Assembly: GCF_039540405.1 (NCBI RefSeq)
Contig: NZ_BAABEY010000016.1
Span: 1-64,000 of the forward strand
Reading direction: 5' to 3'
DNA: 64,000 bases
Source of the DNA: Ravibacter arvi
GTDB lineage: Bacteria; Bacteroidota; Bacteroidia; Cytophagales; Spirosomataceae
How positions within the stretch are numbered: position 1 is the first letter of the stretch; every line of letters begins with the position of its first letter. Shown one piece after another: positions 42,695 to 50,867 of the stretch. A program made the translations under genes and the position numbers. The notes under the pieces are model-generated. The model worked only from the letters and a program-made list of their open reading frames with translations. It was not told where the DNA came from and searched no databases.

Positions 42695-44986
42695 ATGTTT
42701 CGAATTCTTACTTTTATTCTCCTCTCCGCAACGATTGCTTTTTCGCAAAAATCGACATCGACTATCCGGGGATTGGTTCTGGACGGCGATTCGCACAGTC
42801 CGCTCCCGGGAGCTTCCGTCACTATTAAAAATTCGACCCTGGGTACCTCCACGGACGAGAACGGAGCTTTCCGGTTCGATCAGGTGGAATTGGGGCGTTA
42901 TCTGGTTCAGGCAAGTTTTGTCGGGTATAAAACAACTGTTCAGCCGGAAATTCTGCTGGAGGGAGGGAAGGAGCAGGTAATTACCTTCTATCTCACACCA
43001 GGCGATACTACGCTGAACGAAGTGGTGGTCCACTATATGAAAACCGAAAATCTCAACAATACCTACGAAATTACCAACGAACAAACGCTTCGTTACGCCG
43101 CTACCTACCTTGATCCTGCGCGTGTGGCGGCTTCGCTGCCGGGTGTGGCCGTAGCCGATGACCAGGCCAATGGCATAGTGGTGCGTGGAAACGGACCCAA
43201 TACGACCCAGTGGCGGCTGGAAGGCGTCGAAATTGTTAACCCCAACCATCTTTCCAATGCCGGTACTTTCAGTGACCGGGCAACCCAGTCGGGCGGCGGG
43301 GTCAATATTCTCAGCACCCAGTTACTGGGAACTACCAATTTTCTTACCGGCGCCTACGCGGCCAGCTATGGCAATGCAATGGGCGGTATTATGGACATGC
43401 GTTTCAGGAAAGGCAATAACGAACAGAATGAATTCACAGCGCAGGCGGGCCTTATCGGCCTGGATCTGGCAGCGGAAGGCCCTTTTTCAAAAAACGGGAA
43501 GGCTTCTTACCTTGCTAACTACCGGTATTCCTTTACCGGCATCCTGTCTGCTATGGGGGTAAGCCTGGGCGGTGAGAAGATGACTTTCCAGGATTTTTCA
43601 TTTAATGTAAGCCTTCCCACAAAAAAAGCAGGCGAGTTTACGCTTTTCGGAGTGGGGGGGACCAGTAAAAACGTGTTTTCAGCGGATAAGGACGTAGCGA
43701 ACTGGGAGGTCGAAAAAGACGCTTTCAATATTACCTACAAAAACCGGATGGGCGCCGCCGGCATCACCCATACGTTGCCGCTCTCCAGGAAGACGTCTAT
43801 CCGCTCTACACTGGCGGCTTCCGGGCTGAGCACTGAGCGTGAAGGAATTCACCTCAACCCGGCCGACCCGCAACAGGTTCTGTCAACCGACCTTGATGAA
43901 ATTCAAAAAGTAAAGCTGGCATTTACCACCGCACTGAACCACAGGTTGAACGAAAAGCATAGGATATTGGCCGGAGCCTATCTTTACCATGATACCGACA
44001 AGCTGAAAGTGAATACCCAATCCGGTGAAATGGAAGTTACATCCTTCATGCCCTATGCCACCTGGCAATGGTCGCCGACCTCGAAGTTCCGCACTGAAAT
44101 CGGTGTGAATTATTTTTATTTCGGGTTCAATGGAAAGAGCTCGGTGGAACCCCGGGGCGCCTTAAAATGGGAGGTGGCGCCGAGAAATACGATCAGCTTG
44201 TCATACGGCTGGCACAGCCAGGCGCAGACGCCTCAAACTTACCTCTCTCTGGGGTCGCGCGTCTCAAATAACAACAGGAACCTGGGACTCAACAAGGCCC
44301 GGCATTACGGTGTGGCTTATGAGTATCGTTTCTTGAAGAATTCATCACTCAAGGTAGAGGGGTATTACCAGGAGATTTCAAATGTCCCGGTCTCGTCTTC
44401 CGTGCCGACCTATTCCGTTTTGAACCTGGTAGAGAACAGTGTGACTTATGCCCTCGTTAATAAAGGGCTCGGCCGGAACATGGGCGTTGAAGCAACCTGG
44501 AATACTTATCTCGCAAAGGACTTTTACCTCATGGTATCGGGTTCGGTTTATGATTCAAGGTACAAAGGCGTATCAGGAAACTGGAGAAGTACCAGGTTCA
44601 ATGGCAACCATACCTTCGCTGCCACCGGTGGGAAGGAAATACGCACCGCTAAAAATAACGTATGGGGAATTAATGCGAAAATAACCTGGCTGGGCGGCTT
44701 CAGGGATACTCCGGTGGACGTGACTGCGTCGGCTGCGGCGGGCACAACAGTTTACCGGGTTTCACAGTCTTATACACTCCAGATGAAGGATTATTTCCGG
44801 CCCGATCTGCGTGTGTACTGGAAAACCAACCGTGAGAAAATAAACACCACCCTGGCAATTGATATTCAGAATGTCTCCAATACCAAAAATGAGGCATTCA
44901 GCTATTACGATACCTACCAGAAAAAAGTTGTAGTCCGGGATCAGCTCGGGTTGATTCCGGTTTTGAGCTATAGAGTCGAGTTTTGA
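42695..44986 (+). CDS. TonB-dependent receptor with CarboxypepD_reg-like domain
   Basis: Outer-membrane active transporter energised by TonB. The 763-residue protein has a cleaved signal (MFRILTFILLSATIAFS), a carboxypeptidase-regulatory-like domain (about 22-108, IRGLVLDGDSHSPLPGASVTI, GTSTDENGAFRF), a plug domain (about 118-235, with VVVRGNGPN-type and EGVEIVNPNH motifs) and a beta-barrel to the C-terminal aromatic residue (YRVEF). No SusD homologue follows, so it is not a typical polysaccharide-utilisation SusC. The Fur-like site upstream makes a siderophore, haem or metal chelate the favoured ligand (inference). The next gene's TTG start overlaps its stop by two bases. Confidence 0.94.
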   Translation: MFRILTFILLSATIAFSQKSTSTIRGLVLDGDSHSPLPGASVTIKNSTLGTSTDENGAFRFDQVELGRYLVQASFVGYKTTVQPEILLEGGKEQVITFYLTPGDTTLNEVVVHYMKTENLNNTYEITNEQTLRYAATYLDPARVAASLPGVAVADDQANGIVVRGNGPNTTQWRLEGVEIVNPNHLSNAGTFSDRATQSGGGVNILSTQLLGTTNFLTGAYAASYGNAMGGIMDMRFRKGNNEQNEFTAQAGLIGLDLAAEGPFSKNGKASYLANYRYSFTGILSAMGVSLGGEKMTFQDFSFNVSLPTKKAGEFTLFGVGGTSKNVFSADKDVANWEVEKDAFNITYKNRMGAAGITHTLPLSRKTSIRSTLAASGLSTEREGIHLNPADPQQVLSTDLDEIQKVKLAFTTALNHRLNEKHRILAGAYLYHDTDKLKVNTQSGEMEVTSFMPYATWQWSPTSKFRTEIGVNYFYFGFNGKSSVEPRGALKWEVAPRNTISLSYGWHSQAQTPQTYLSLGSRVSNNNRNLGLNKARHYGVAYEYRFLKNSSLKVEGYYQEISNVPVSSSVPTYSVLNLVENSVTYALVNKGLGRNMGVEATWNTYLAKDFYLMVSGSVYDSRYKGVSGNWRSTRFNGNHTFAATGGKEIRTAKNNVWGINAKITWLGGFRDTPVDVTASAAAGTTVYRVSQSYTLQMKDYFRPDLRVYWKTNREKINTTLAIDIQNVSNTKNEAFSYYDTYQKKVVVRDQLGLIPVLSYRVEF

Positions 44987-45957
44987 TAGCGGTCAGACAA
45001 CACGGAGCCGGAGGAGCGGAGCAGCTTTTCCTGGGTCCGGCGGAGGAACCGTCGCCGGGACCGGAGGAGCTTTTGGTCCGGGTGATGGTGACGGCACTCA
45101 ACCGGGCAGATGTACTACAACGTGAAGGAAAGTACCCGCCGCCGGTAGGGGCCAGCTCAATTCTGGGCCTGGAGCTTGCAGGCATTATAGTGAAAAAAGG
45201 CGTTCAGGTGACCGGCTGGGAATTGGGAGACCGGGTTTTTGGATTGGTGCCGGGCGGCGCTTATGCTGAAAAGGCGGTGATTCATCAAAGCATGGCCATT
45301 CGCATGCCGGATCGCATGACTTTTGAAGAGTGTGCCGCAATTCCGGAGGTCTTCCTGACAGCCTATCAGGCACTGCGGTGGCTGGCAGATCTTCAAAAAG
45401 GCGAAAAAGTGCTCCTTCACGCAGGCGCCAGCGGGGTAGGGACGGCCGCCATCCAGCTCGCAAGGGAGATGGCGGCAGAAGTTCTGGTATCGGCATCGGC
45501 GGGAAAGCATGACAAATGCCTCTCGCTTGGCGCCGCTGCGGCATTTGACTATAGGGATGAAAATTTTTGGGATGAAGTGGGTAAGTTTTCAGGTGGCGTG
45601 GATGTAATAGTTGACCCGATCGGCGGAGGTTATTTTGCACAAAACCTTAAACTGTTGAAGCCTGACGGCCGCCTCGTGATGCTCGCGGTAATGGGGGGCG
45701 TGAATTCGGAAGCAGTCAATGTGGGGCAAATTGTTTTCAAAAGATTGCGTATCCTGGGGACCACGCTGAGATCGCGTACACTTACTTACCAGATCGAGCT
45801 TACGAAATCGTTCTGGCAATTTGCCGGCGAACGATTCATCTCCGGCGCCCTGGTACCGGTAATCGACCGGGTTTTTGACTGGGAGGAAGTGGCGGCCGCG
45901 CACCGGTACCTGGAATCGAACAGGAACACCGGGAAGGTGTTGTTGAAAATTGGCTAA
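44983..45957 (+). CDS. NAD(P)H-quinone oxidoreductase, PIG3/zeta-crystallin type MDR
   Basis: A zinc-free medium-chain reductase that reduces quinones or enones with NADPH. The 324-residue protein has the N-terminal domain signature ALNRADVLQREGKYPPP, the Rossmann motif HAGASGVGTAAIQLA (about 141-155), DPIGGGYF, and GTTLRSRTLTYQ typical of the PIG3 (TP53I3) branch. No structural-zinc cysteine cluster is seen. The best start is TTG at 44983 (MIAVRQHGAGG), which overlaps the receptor's TGA; no ATG gives a full N-terminus. Co-transcription with the receptor is likely. Confidence 0.9.
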   Translation: MIAVRQHGAGGAEQLFLGPAEEPSPGPEELLVRVMVTALNRADVLQREGKYPPPVGASSILGLELAGIIVKKGVQVTGWELGDRVFGLVPGGAYAEKAVIHQSMAIRMPDRMTFEECAAIPEVFLTAYQALRWLADLQKGEKVLLHAGASGVGTAAIQLAREMAAEVLVSASAGKHDKCLSLGAAAAFDYRDENFWDEVGKFSGGVDVIVDPIGGGYFAQNLKLLKPDGRLVMLAVMGGVNSEAVNVGQIVFKRLRILGTTLRSRTLTYQIELTKSFWQFAGERFISGALVPVIDRVFDWEEVAAAHRYLESNRNTGKVLLKIG

Positions 45958-45974
45958 AAGTCAGGGTATCTCCT

Positions 45975-45982
45975 TATTTTTG
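45975..45982 (+). promoter_or_regulatory. Candidate -7 element TATTTTTG of the M20 amidohydrolase gene
   Basis: Exact TAnnTTTG match directly after the quinone reductase gene and 96 nt before the amidohydrolase ATG; no good -33 TTTG. Confidence 0.4.
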
Positions 45983-46078
45983 CTGTAACGCCTGCCGACC
46001 GGGATGAACAGCGGAAAGCCTATCCGGTTCAGGCTTAAAAGAGCGGATTATTATCAAAATTACTTCGAACGCGCGATC

Positions 46079-47272
46079 ATGAGTGTTTTAGAAAAGATAC
46101 AAAACTTGTCCAAACAGTACGCTGCCGATGCGGTGCAAAATCGTCGGCATCTTCATGCTAACCCTGAACTGTCATTTGAGGAATTTAAAACCGCTGAATT
46201 TGTAGCGCGGGAATTGCGGGCGATCGGCCTGAATCCTGTTGAGGGAATTGCGGGTACAGGATTGTCGGCGGTAATTGAGGGCAGAAACCCTGCGTCAAAA
46301 GTCATCGGCTTACGGGCTGACATGGATGCATTACCGATTTTGGAAGCCAATGATGTGCCATATAAGTCTACCCGGCCGGGTGTAATGCATGCATGTGGCC
46401 ACGATGTTCATACCTCTTCGCTGCTTTCTACCGCGCGAATTCTCAACGCGATCAGGAATGAATTTGAAGGGACGGTGAAGTTGGTTTTCCAGCCGGCTGA
46501 AGAGAAGGCGCCCGGTGGAGCTTCTTTGATGATCAAAGAAGGTGTTTTGCAGAATCCGGCTCCGCACAGCATGCTGGGGCAGCACGTCGCGCCCAACATA
46601 CCTGTGGGTAAAATCGGTTTTCGGGAAGGCATGTATATGGCGAGCACCGATGAGCTCTTCCTCACGGTAAAAGGAAAAGGCGGCCACGGCGCAATGCCGG
46701 ACCAGGTGATTGACCCGGTGCTGATTGCCTCGCATATTATCGTAGGCCTCCAGCAAATTATTAGCCGGAACCGGAAGCCGTCGAACCCTTCGGTGCTGTC
46801 ATTCGGCCGGTTTATCGCCGACGGGGTGACCAATGTTATTCCCAACGAGGTGACGATCCAGGGGACGTGGCGGTGTATGGACGAAGAATGGCGCGCAGAT
46901 GGCTTGACCAGAATCAGGAAAATGGCAGAAGGGATAGCGGAATCAATGGGAGCGACCTGTATCCTGGAGGTAGTGAAAGGGTACCCCTTCCTGAAGAACG
47001 AACCTGAATTGACCCGCCGCACCAAAAGTGCTGCGGTGCAGTACATGGGCGAGGAGAATGTTATTGACCTTGATTTGTGGATGGCCGGGGAGGATTTTGC
47101 TTTCTATTCGCAGGTAGTGGATTCTTGTTTTTACCGCTTAGGCACCCGGAATGAAGCGCGGGGAATTGTATCCGGTGTGCATACCCCAACATTTGATATA
47201 GATGAATCGGCGCTGACCATCGGTCCGGGATTGATGGCCTGGCTTGCTGTTCAGGAATTAAAGGAGGTATAG
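46079..47272 (+). CDS. M20-family amidohydrolase (N-acyl-L-amino acid / hippurate hydrolase type)
   Basis: A zinc peptidase-like enzyme that removes acyl groups from amino acids or related conjugates. The 397-residue protein has ADMDALPI (80-87), the metal ligands ACGHDVHT (Cys106, His108), the catalytic Glu pair PAEEKAPGGA (139-148), GKGGHGAMP in the dimerisation domain, and MAGEDFAFY near the C-terminus. The Cys-containing CGHD motif places it in the M20D amidohydrolase branch. I start it at ATG 46079 (MSVLEKIQNL), because the 25 codons upstream are basic and unlike the family. A palindromic repeat follows. Confidence 0.94.
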   Translation: MSVLEKIQNLSKQYAADAVQNRRHLHANPELSFEEFKTAEFVARELRAIGLNPVEGIAGTGLSAVIEGRNPASKVIGLRADMDALPILEANDVPYKSTRPGVMHACGHDVHTSSLLSTARILNAIRNEFEGTVKLVFQPAEEKAPGGASLMIKEGVLQNPAPHSMLGQHVAPNIPVGKIGFREGMYMASTDELFLTVKGKGGHGAMPDQVIDPVLIASHIIVGLQQIISRNRKPSNPSVLSFGRFIADGVTNVIPNEVTIQGTWRCMDEEWRADGLTRIRKMAEGIAESMGATCILEVVKGYPFLKNEPELTRRTKSAAVQYMGEENVIDLDLWMAGEDFAFYSQVVDSCFYRLGTRNEARGIVSGVHTPTFDIDESALTIGPGLMAWLAVQELKEV

Positions 47273-47290
47273 GATGGTCACTCCTACCGG

Positions 47291-47410
47291 ATGGTCATTC
47301 CGAGCGTAGCCGAGGAATCTCCCTTTCCCTGCACTCAATCTATTCCGCCAGGCTTCTTAGTGGCAAAAGCAGATCCTTCGACTCCGCTGCGCTTCGCTCA
47401 GGATGACCGC
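47291..47410. repeat. Long palindromic intergenic repeat (GTCATTCCGAGCG type)
   Basis: The left arm (47291-47320) contains GTCATTCCGAGCGTAGCCGA and GGAATCT. The right arm (47371-47410) is its approximate reverse complement, ending GCTTCGCTCAGGATGACC. A loop of about 50 bp separates them. This sequence type is widely dispersed between genes in Bacteroidota. A perfect hairpin GGTAGCC-TCC-GGCTACC follows at 47417-47433. Open frames through it produce false protein extensions. Confidence 0.85.
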
Positions 47411-47524
47411 CCGGACGGTAGCCTCCGGCTACCTTTGACTTCCATTGACAACATTTATTTGTCATTTATTCCAAGGTGTTTTGGCAAAAAAAACTTCTTT
47501 CCCGTAATGACAACCAACTACATT

Positions 47525-47830
47525 ATGTCAAACAGAACGAAGACAACCAGAGTTTGCCCGAACGGACATCGGTACGAAAAAAGTACGGATTGCCCGACCT
47601 GTCCTGTTTGCGAGAAAGAAAATAAGCCTGCAGACGGCTTCCTGTCCATTTTGAGCTCGCCGGCCAGAAATGCGCTGCTGCATGCCGGGATTCTGACTCT
47701 GAGCCAATTGGCCGGTCATAGTGAAAAGGAAATACTGGGTCTTCATGGTATGGGCCCAGGTTCAATACCCAAGCTGAGAGCGGCGCTGAGCGAAGCGGGG
47801 CTTGCCTTCAAAAATTCCCCGGAAGAATGA
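47525..47830 (+). CDS. Zinc-ribbon protein with RNA polymerase alpha C-terminal-like (RPA_C) domain
   Basis: A 101-residue basic protein. Residues 8-32 hold a Cys/His cluster (CPNGH, CPTCPVC: Cys11, His15, Cys23, Cys26, Cys29) likely to bind zinc. Residues 38-95 form a helix-hairpin-helix-like domain similar to the alpha-CTD of RNA polymerase (SSPARNALLHAGILTLSQLA, then LGLHGMGPGSIPKLRAAL), which binds DNA or other proteins. Its exact job is unknown. I use ATG 47525 (MSNRTKT); ATG 47507 is an alternative, and the frame further upstream is the palindromic repeat. Its stop overlaps the pgeF ATG by four bases, indicating coupling. Confidence 0.82.
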   Translation: MSNRTKTTRVCPNGHRYEKSTDCPTCPVCEKENKPADGFLSILSSPARNALLHAGILTLSQLAGHSEKEILGLHGMGPGSIPKLRAALSEAGLAFKNSPEE

Positions 47831-48573
47831 AACCTGTTTTAGAAAGGCCCGATCTGGTGGCGCCCTATCCCTGGCTGGTAATGGCGCAAAGCACGCGTCT
47901 CGGCGGCGTAAGCTCCGGGGCGTACACATCGCTGAATCTTGGGCTGAATACCAGCGATAAAAGTGAGCGGGTGACGCAGAACAGGAAATTGTTGTGGGAA
48001 GCCCTCGGAACTTCGGAAGCCGGTGTAGCCACCGGTTACCAGGTTCATGGCGACGGGATAAAATGTGTCACCGCACCCGGCTATTTTGAAGGGTATGATG
48101 CATTTGTTACTGATTTGCCCGGCGTTTTCCTGGCGGTTTCCACTGCAGATTGCGTACCCATCCTGATTTGTGATCCGGTGAAGCGGGTGATCGCGGCTGT
48201 CCACGCCGGATGGAAAGGAACGGTGCTTGGTATTACCGGCAAAACGCTTTCTGTTATGAGGAGCCGGTATGGTGTGGACCCGAAAGATTGCATAGCTGCT
48301 ATTGGTGCGGCAATCGGGTTTGATTCATTCGAAGTGGGACCCGAAGTCGCCTCGAATTTTGCGGCTGATTTTGTGAAGCCCGCCGGTATGGAAGAAAAGT
48401 ACCTGGTTGATCTGAAGCGGGCGAATAAAAGGCAGCTGCTCGAAGCGGGACTACCGGATAAATCTGTTGAGGTATCAGATTACTGCACGGTAAAAGACGT
48501 CGGCCGCTTCTTTTCTCACCGGAAGGAAAACGGCGTAACCGGCCGGATGCTGGCGGTGGTTGGTATGCGTTAG
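47827..48573 (+). CDS. pgeF: Peptidoglycan editing factor PgeF / YfiH family (copper-type oxidase/nucleosidase fold)
   Basis: Members of this family (formerly DUF152 or 'laccase') hydrolyse misincorporated muropeptide residues in E. coli and can cleave purine nucleosides. The 248-residue protein has the metal triad QVHG (His74), TADC (Cys109) and HAGWKG (His126) and the C-terminal CTVKDVGRFFSHRKENGVTGR, which are the family hallmarks. It starts at ATG 47827, overlapping the RPA_C gene by four bases. Confidence 0.95.
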   Translation: MKPVLERPDLVAPYPWLVMAQSTRLGGVSSGAYTSLNLGLNTSDKSERVTQNRKLLWEALGTSEAGVATGYQVHGDGIKCVTAPGYFEGYDAFVTDLPGVFLAVSTADCVPILICDPVKRVIAAVHAGWKGTVLGITGKTLSVMRSRYGVDPKDCIAAIGAAIGFDSFEVGPEVASNFAADFVKPAGMEEKYLVDLKRANKRQLLEAGLPDKSVEVSDYCTVKDVGRFFSHRKENGVTGRMLAVVGMR

Positions 48574-48601
48574 CCACTTTTCTGACAAGCGGCGATAGCA
48601 C

Positions 48602-49663
48602 CTATGAGAACTGACTTTTCCACTGTCGGCATAGCTGATGAACAAATGACAGTTTTTCAAGGGACCGGGCCGAGAGGTAAAAAGAATAAAAATCATTGTG
48701 CCCCATACTGCGGTTCATGTTGTTCATGGCAATGGATAGGGGCAGCCACACTGCTATCATTTTCCGGAAATCTTTCTCTTCATACGGGTCTCCGGTTGTC
48801 TCGCCGGCCTGATCACTTTTCTCGGCTGTAAGTTGCAGGCCGAAGGACCAGGCGGTTTCCAGCGAGTCGGTTACATGAAGGTAGTGGGCAAAAGTCTCGG
48901 CCCAGTCCTCCCACGGATGTGCGCAGGCGTACTCGCTGATAAATGATTCCTTCCAGCCTGGCGACGGCCCTTCACGGTAATACTTCTCAATGGCATCGGT
49001 ATAATTTGCTTCTTCATTTCCGAAAAGCGCCCGAAATGAAGAAAGTATCCCGAAATCTCTCACCAATCGGTTCCAGTAATAGTGTCCGGTTTCGTGCCGG
49101 AAGTGCCCCAATACCGTTCGGTAGCTTTCTTTCATCCGGATCCGGGTCAGGTGCCGCTGAATTTCATCGGCTTCTTCAATATTGATGGTGATCAGTCCGT
49201 CGAGGTGGCCGGTCATTACCGGTCTTCCGGCCAGGTCGCTTGAGAGGAATTCGAATTGCAGCCCACGGTCCTGGGAGCGGGTGTCCCCCCGAAAGGGTAG
49301 CTTCAGTTTCATCAGGGAATAGATCAGCCTTTTTTTTGCTGCTTCCAGGTGCTGCCAGCGGGTTATATTATCCGGCTCGGAAAGGTTGGGTATGGTTTTG
49401 TTGAGCTTGCAGGATACACAGAAGCCATCGCCGTTGCCGGCGTTTACAAGCCAGTTGCAGCCGACCGTTTGTTGGTTGCTGCAGAAGCGGAGTTTTTCTT
49501 CCGGGAAATCGTCGCTCAGAAAGATCTCGTTGTCGTCGGTACGCCGGAGCGTGATGATCGCGAGATGCCTGGTATGAAACCCGACTTCCGAGTTGCATGC
49601 GAGACAGCGCGTGTTTTCAAAATATAGCGGGTTGTCGCAGTTCGAACAATGGAAAAGTTTCAT
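48602..49663 (-). CDS. Putative zinc-binding metallopeptidase with N-terminal zinc ribbon (Peptidase_Mx type)
   Basis: A 353-residue cytoplasmic protein with a zinc ribbon at the start (Cys6, Cys9, Cys20, Cys23) and a second Cys group near 61-85 (CSNQ, GCNW, FCVSC). The metallopeptidase centre is HFRHETGHYYW (HExxH, His190, Glu191, His194), and the downstream HPWEDWAETFAHYLH segment may supply the third ligand. It fits the family of proteins of unknown role named 'putative zinc-binding metallopeptidase'. I start it at ATG 49663 (MKLFHCSNC); the 68 codons further upstream are translated ATCGGAA repeats. It is convergent with pgeF. Confidence 0.88.
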   Translation of the reverse strand: MKLFHCSNCDNPLYFENTRCLACNSEVGFHTRHLAIITLRRTDDNEIFLSDDFPEEKLRFCSNQQTVGCNWLVNAGNGDGFCVSCKLNKTIPNLSEPDNITRWQHLEAAKKRLIYSLMKLKLPFRGDTRSQDRGLQFEFLSSDLAGRPVMTGHLDGLITINIEEADEIQRHLTRIRMKESYRTVLGHFRHETGHYYWNRLVRDFGILSSFRALFGNEEANYTDAIEKYYREGPSPGWKESFISEYACAHPWEDWAETFAHYLHVTDSLETAWSFGLQLTAEKSDQAGETTGDPYEEKDFRKMIAVWLPLSIAMNNMNRSMGHNDFYSFYLSARSLEKLSFVHQLCRQWKSQFS

Positions 49664-49697
49664 GGAAGCGGGGGTTGAGAATTGGGGACTAAGAACT

Positions 49698-49876
49698 CGG
49701 AAATCAGAAATCGGAAATCGGCCCGTTTTAATGCGAGACTTATGCTGCCCGTCGGGGATGATTTTCCGATCACTCAAATCCGACCTCCGATTTCCGATCT
49801 CCGACTTCCGATCTCCGATCTCCGATTTCCGAGTTCTGATTTCCGATTTCCGATTTCCGATTTCCACTCTCCGATT
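49698..49876. repeat. Large ATCGGAA/GATTTCC inverted heptamer array
   Basis: A short forward arm (49698-49723, units CGGAAAT, CAGAAAT, CGGAAAT) faces a long reverse arm (49764-49876) made of about 15 tandem variants of GATTTCC, GATCTCC and GACTTCC. The loop between is about 40 bp. It occupies the whole space between the metallopeptidase ATG and the stop codon of the next gene. Its heptamer period keeps several frames open, creating a false N-terminal extension rich in 'RKSEIGN'. Confidence 0.88.
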
Positions 49877-50527
49877 CTACTCCTGCCCGGTCGCAATACG
49901 CAGCGAACCAAAATGCTTGGGCCGGTGGAAGGCGGGCTGGTCACCGCTCAGGGTGGACTGCCAGCATAGGAAATCGCAATTTTCGGGGGCGCATTCCCAG
50001 TTTTGATCCGCGGGCTTATCGCGCAGAACAATCCGGTAGAAGTTAAGCCGGTAGCCCGCGCTATTGTCTGTGCCAAGCAGTGCAAGGGGAATATGGATGC
50101 TTCCTTTCCAATGGTCGGCGGCGGTTTCCACGCTGTGACGTATACCGTGCTGCTCATGCGTCAGCATCGTCAGTTTTTCCGGGCCTTGGCCGGAGCGGTT
50201 TTCGACCCAGGCGGCAAAGAAGGCATTATTCGGGTTGATCTCCAGCTCCAGGTAACGGTGTGGCACCTGGTTGCCTGCGGCTATAAAAATTTCGAAGACC
50301 TCCTGTCGCCAGAGATCGGTGTTGTGTTCCGTATAAGTATTTGAGGACCAATGGGGATCGTCGAGACAGGAAAACTGAACCTCAAGTTGCTCTTCCTGTG
50401 CCCGCAATTTGACCAGGGTACGTGCCTGGCCGGGTTTTCCATCGGTAGATTGAAAAAAAATCGGCTGATTCAAATCAAGCCAAACTCCTTCGTGTAATTC
50501 AATTGTGTGATCTTGTTCAGATGACAT
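49877..50527 (-). CDS. Carbohydrate-binding family 9-like protein
   Basis: A 216-residue protein resembling the CBM9/DOMON-like beta-sandwich seen in many Bacteroidota. It has an early 'L.v.W' type strand with FSCLDDPHWSSNTYTEHNTDLWRQEVFEIFI, then YLELEINPNN, and NFYRIVLRDKPADQNWECAPENCDF, matching the signature of family 9-like proteins (acidic edge, W/D-rich binding face). No signal peptide is visible, which is unusual for a sugar-binding module and may point to a cytoplasmic or mis-started protein. It starts at ATG 50527. The function is not known. Confidence 0.8.
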   Translation of the reverse strand: MSSEQDHTIELHEGVWLDLNQPIFFQSTDGKPGQARTLVKLRAQEEQLEVQFSCLDDPHWSSNTYTEHNTDLWRQEVFEIFIAAGNQVPHRYLELEINPNNAFFAAWVENRSGQGPEKLTMLTHEQHGIRHSVETAADHWKGSIHIPLALLGTDNSAGYRLNFYRIVLRDKPADQNWECAPENCDFLCWQSTLSGDQPAFHRPKHFGSLRIATGQE

Positions 50528-50549
50528 GCTGGTTTCGGGATTTTTTCAG

Positions 50550-50557
50550 TACTTTTG
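50550..50557 (+). promoter_or_regulatory. Candidate -7 element TACTTTTG of the small membrane protein gene
   Basis: Exact TAnnTTTG match 27 nt before the ATG at 50585; no convincing -33 box at standard spacing. Confidence 0.45.
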
Positions 50558-50584
50558 GCTCGAAGTTACTTTATTTGTTCAGAA

Positions 50585-50770
50585 ATGGCAGAAAATAATA
50601 CGCAAAAAGCAGAGCTACCTCAGTGGCTGAACGTCGCAGTCTTGCTTATCCTGGTGACGATTCTGGCGGTATTCGGTGATTTGTTTACCATGATTGTCGG
50701 CATCTTAGGCGTTATCATCACCTTCGTTGCTTACTTCAACGGCGTTAAAACAGAAGAAGGGCACCACTAG
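50585..50770 (+). CDS. Small two-helix membrane protein
   Basis: A 61-residue protein: polar start MAENNTQKAELPQW, then two hydrophobic segments (about 16-34, VAVLLILVTILAVFGDLF, and 36-52, IVGILGVIITFVAYF) and a short charged tail. I do not recognise a family. It starts at ATG 50585; an upstream frame start would include promoter sequence. It has its own TAnnTTTG element and a terminator, so it looks like a real single-gene unit. Confidence 0.75.
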   Translation: MAENNTQKAELPQWLNVAVLLILVTILAVFGDLFTMIVGILGVIITFVAYFNGVKTEEGHH

Positions 50771-50806
50771 AACTACCGCCCCGTTTTAGCAGTTTTTTGA
50801 CTGGTC

Positions 50807-50837
50807 ATTTCCCTGGCTCCGGGCCGGGGAAATTTTT
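50807..50837 (+). terminator. Intrinsic terminator of the small membrane protein gene
   Basis: ATTTCCCTGGC (50807-50817) pairs with GCCGGGGAAAT (50823-50833), one T-G wobble, loop TCCGG, followed by a run of T residues. It lies 37 bp past the stop codon and 30 bp before the end of the convergent esterase gene. Confidence 0.8.
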
Positions 50838-50867
50838 GTATAATCGTGCTTCGCCGGCCGCCTGCTG

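Noticed and set aside
42695..44986. SusC-type polysaccharide transporter
   Set aside because: No SusD gene follows and the protein is shorter than typical SusC proteins.
47291..47506. N-terminal extension of the RPA_C protein
   Set aside because: These codons are the dispersed palindromic repeat, not protein-coding sequence.
49664..49867. N-terminal extension of the metallopeptidase
   Set aside because: The extra 68 codons translate the heptamer repeat array (repeating RKSEIGN-like residues); the zinc ribbon starts at the ATG at 49663.
49698..49876. Possible CRISPR array
   Set aside because: Units are only 7 bp, contiguous and without spacers; no cas genes are nearby.
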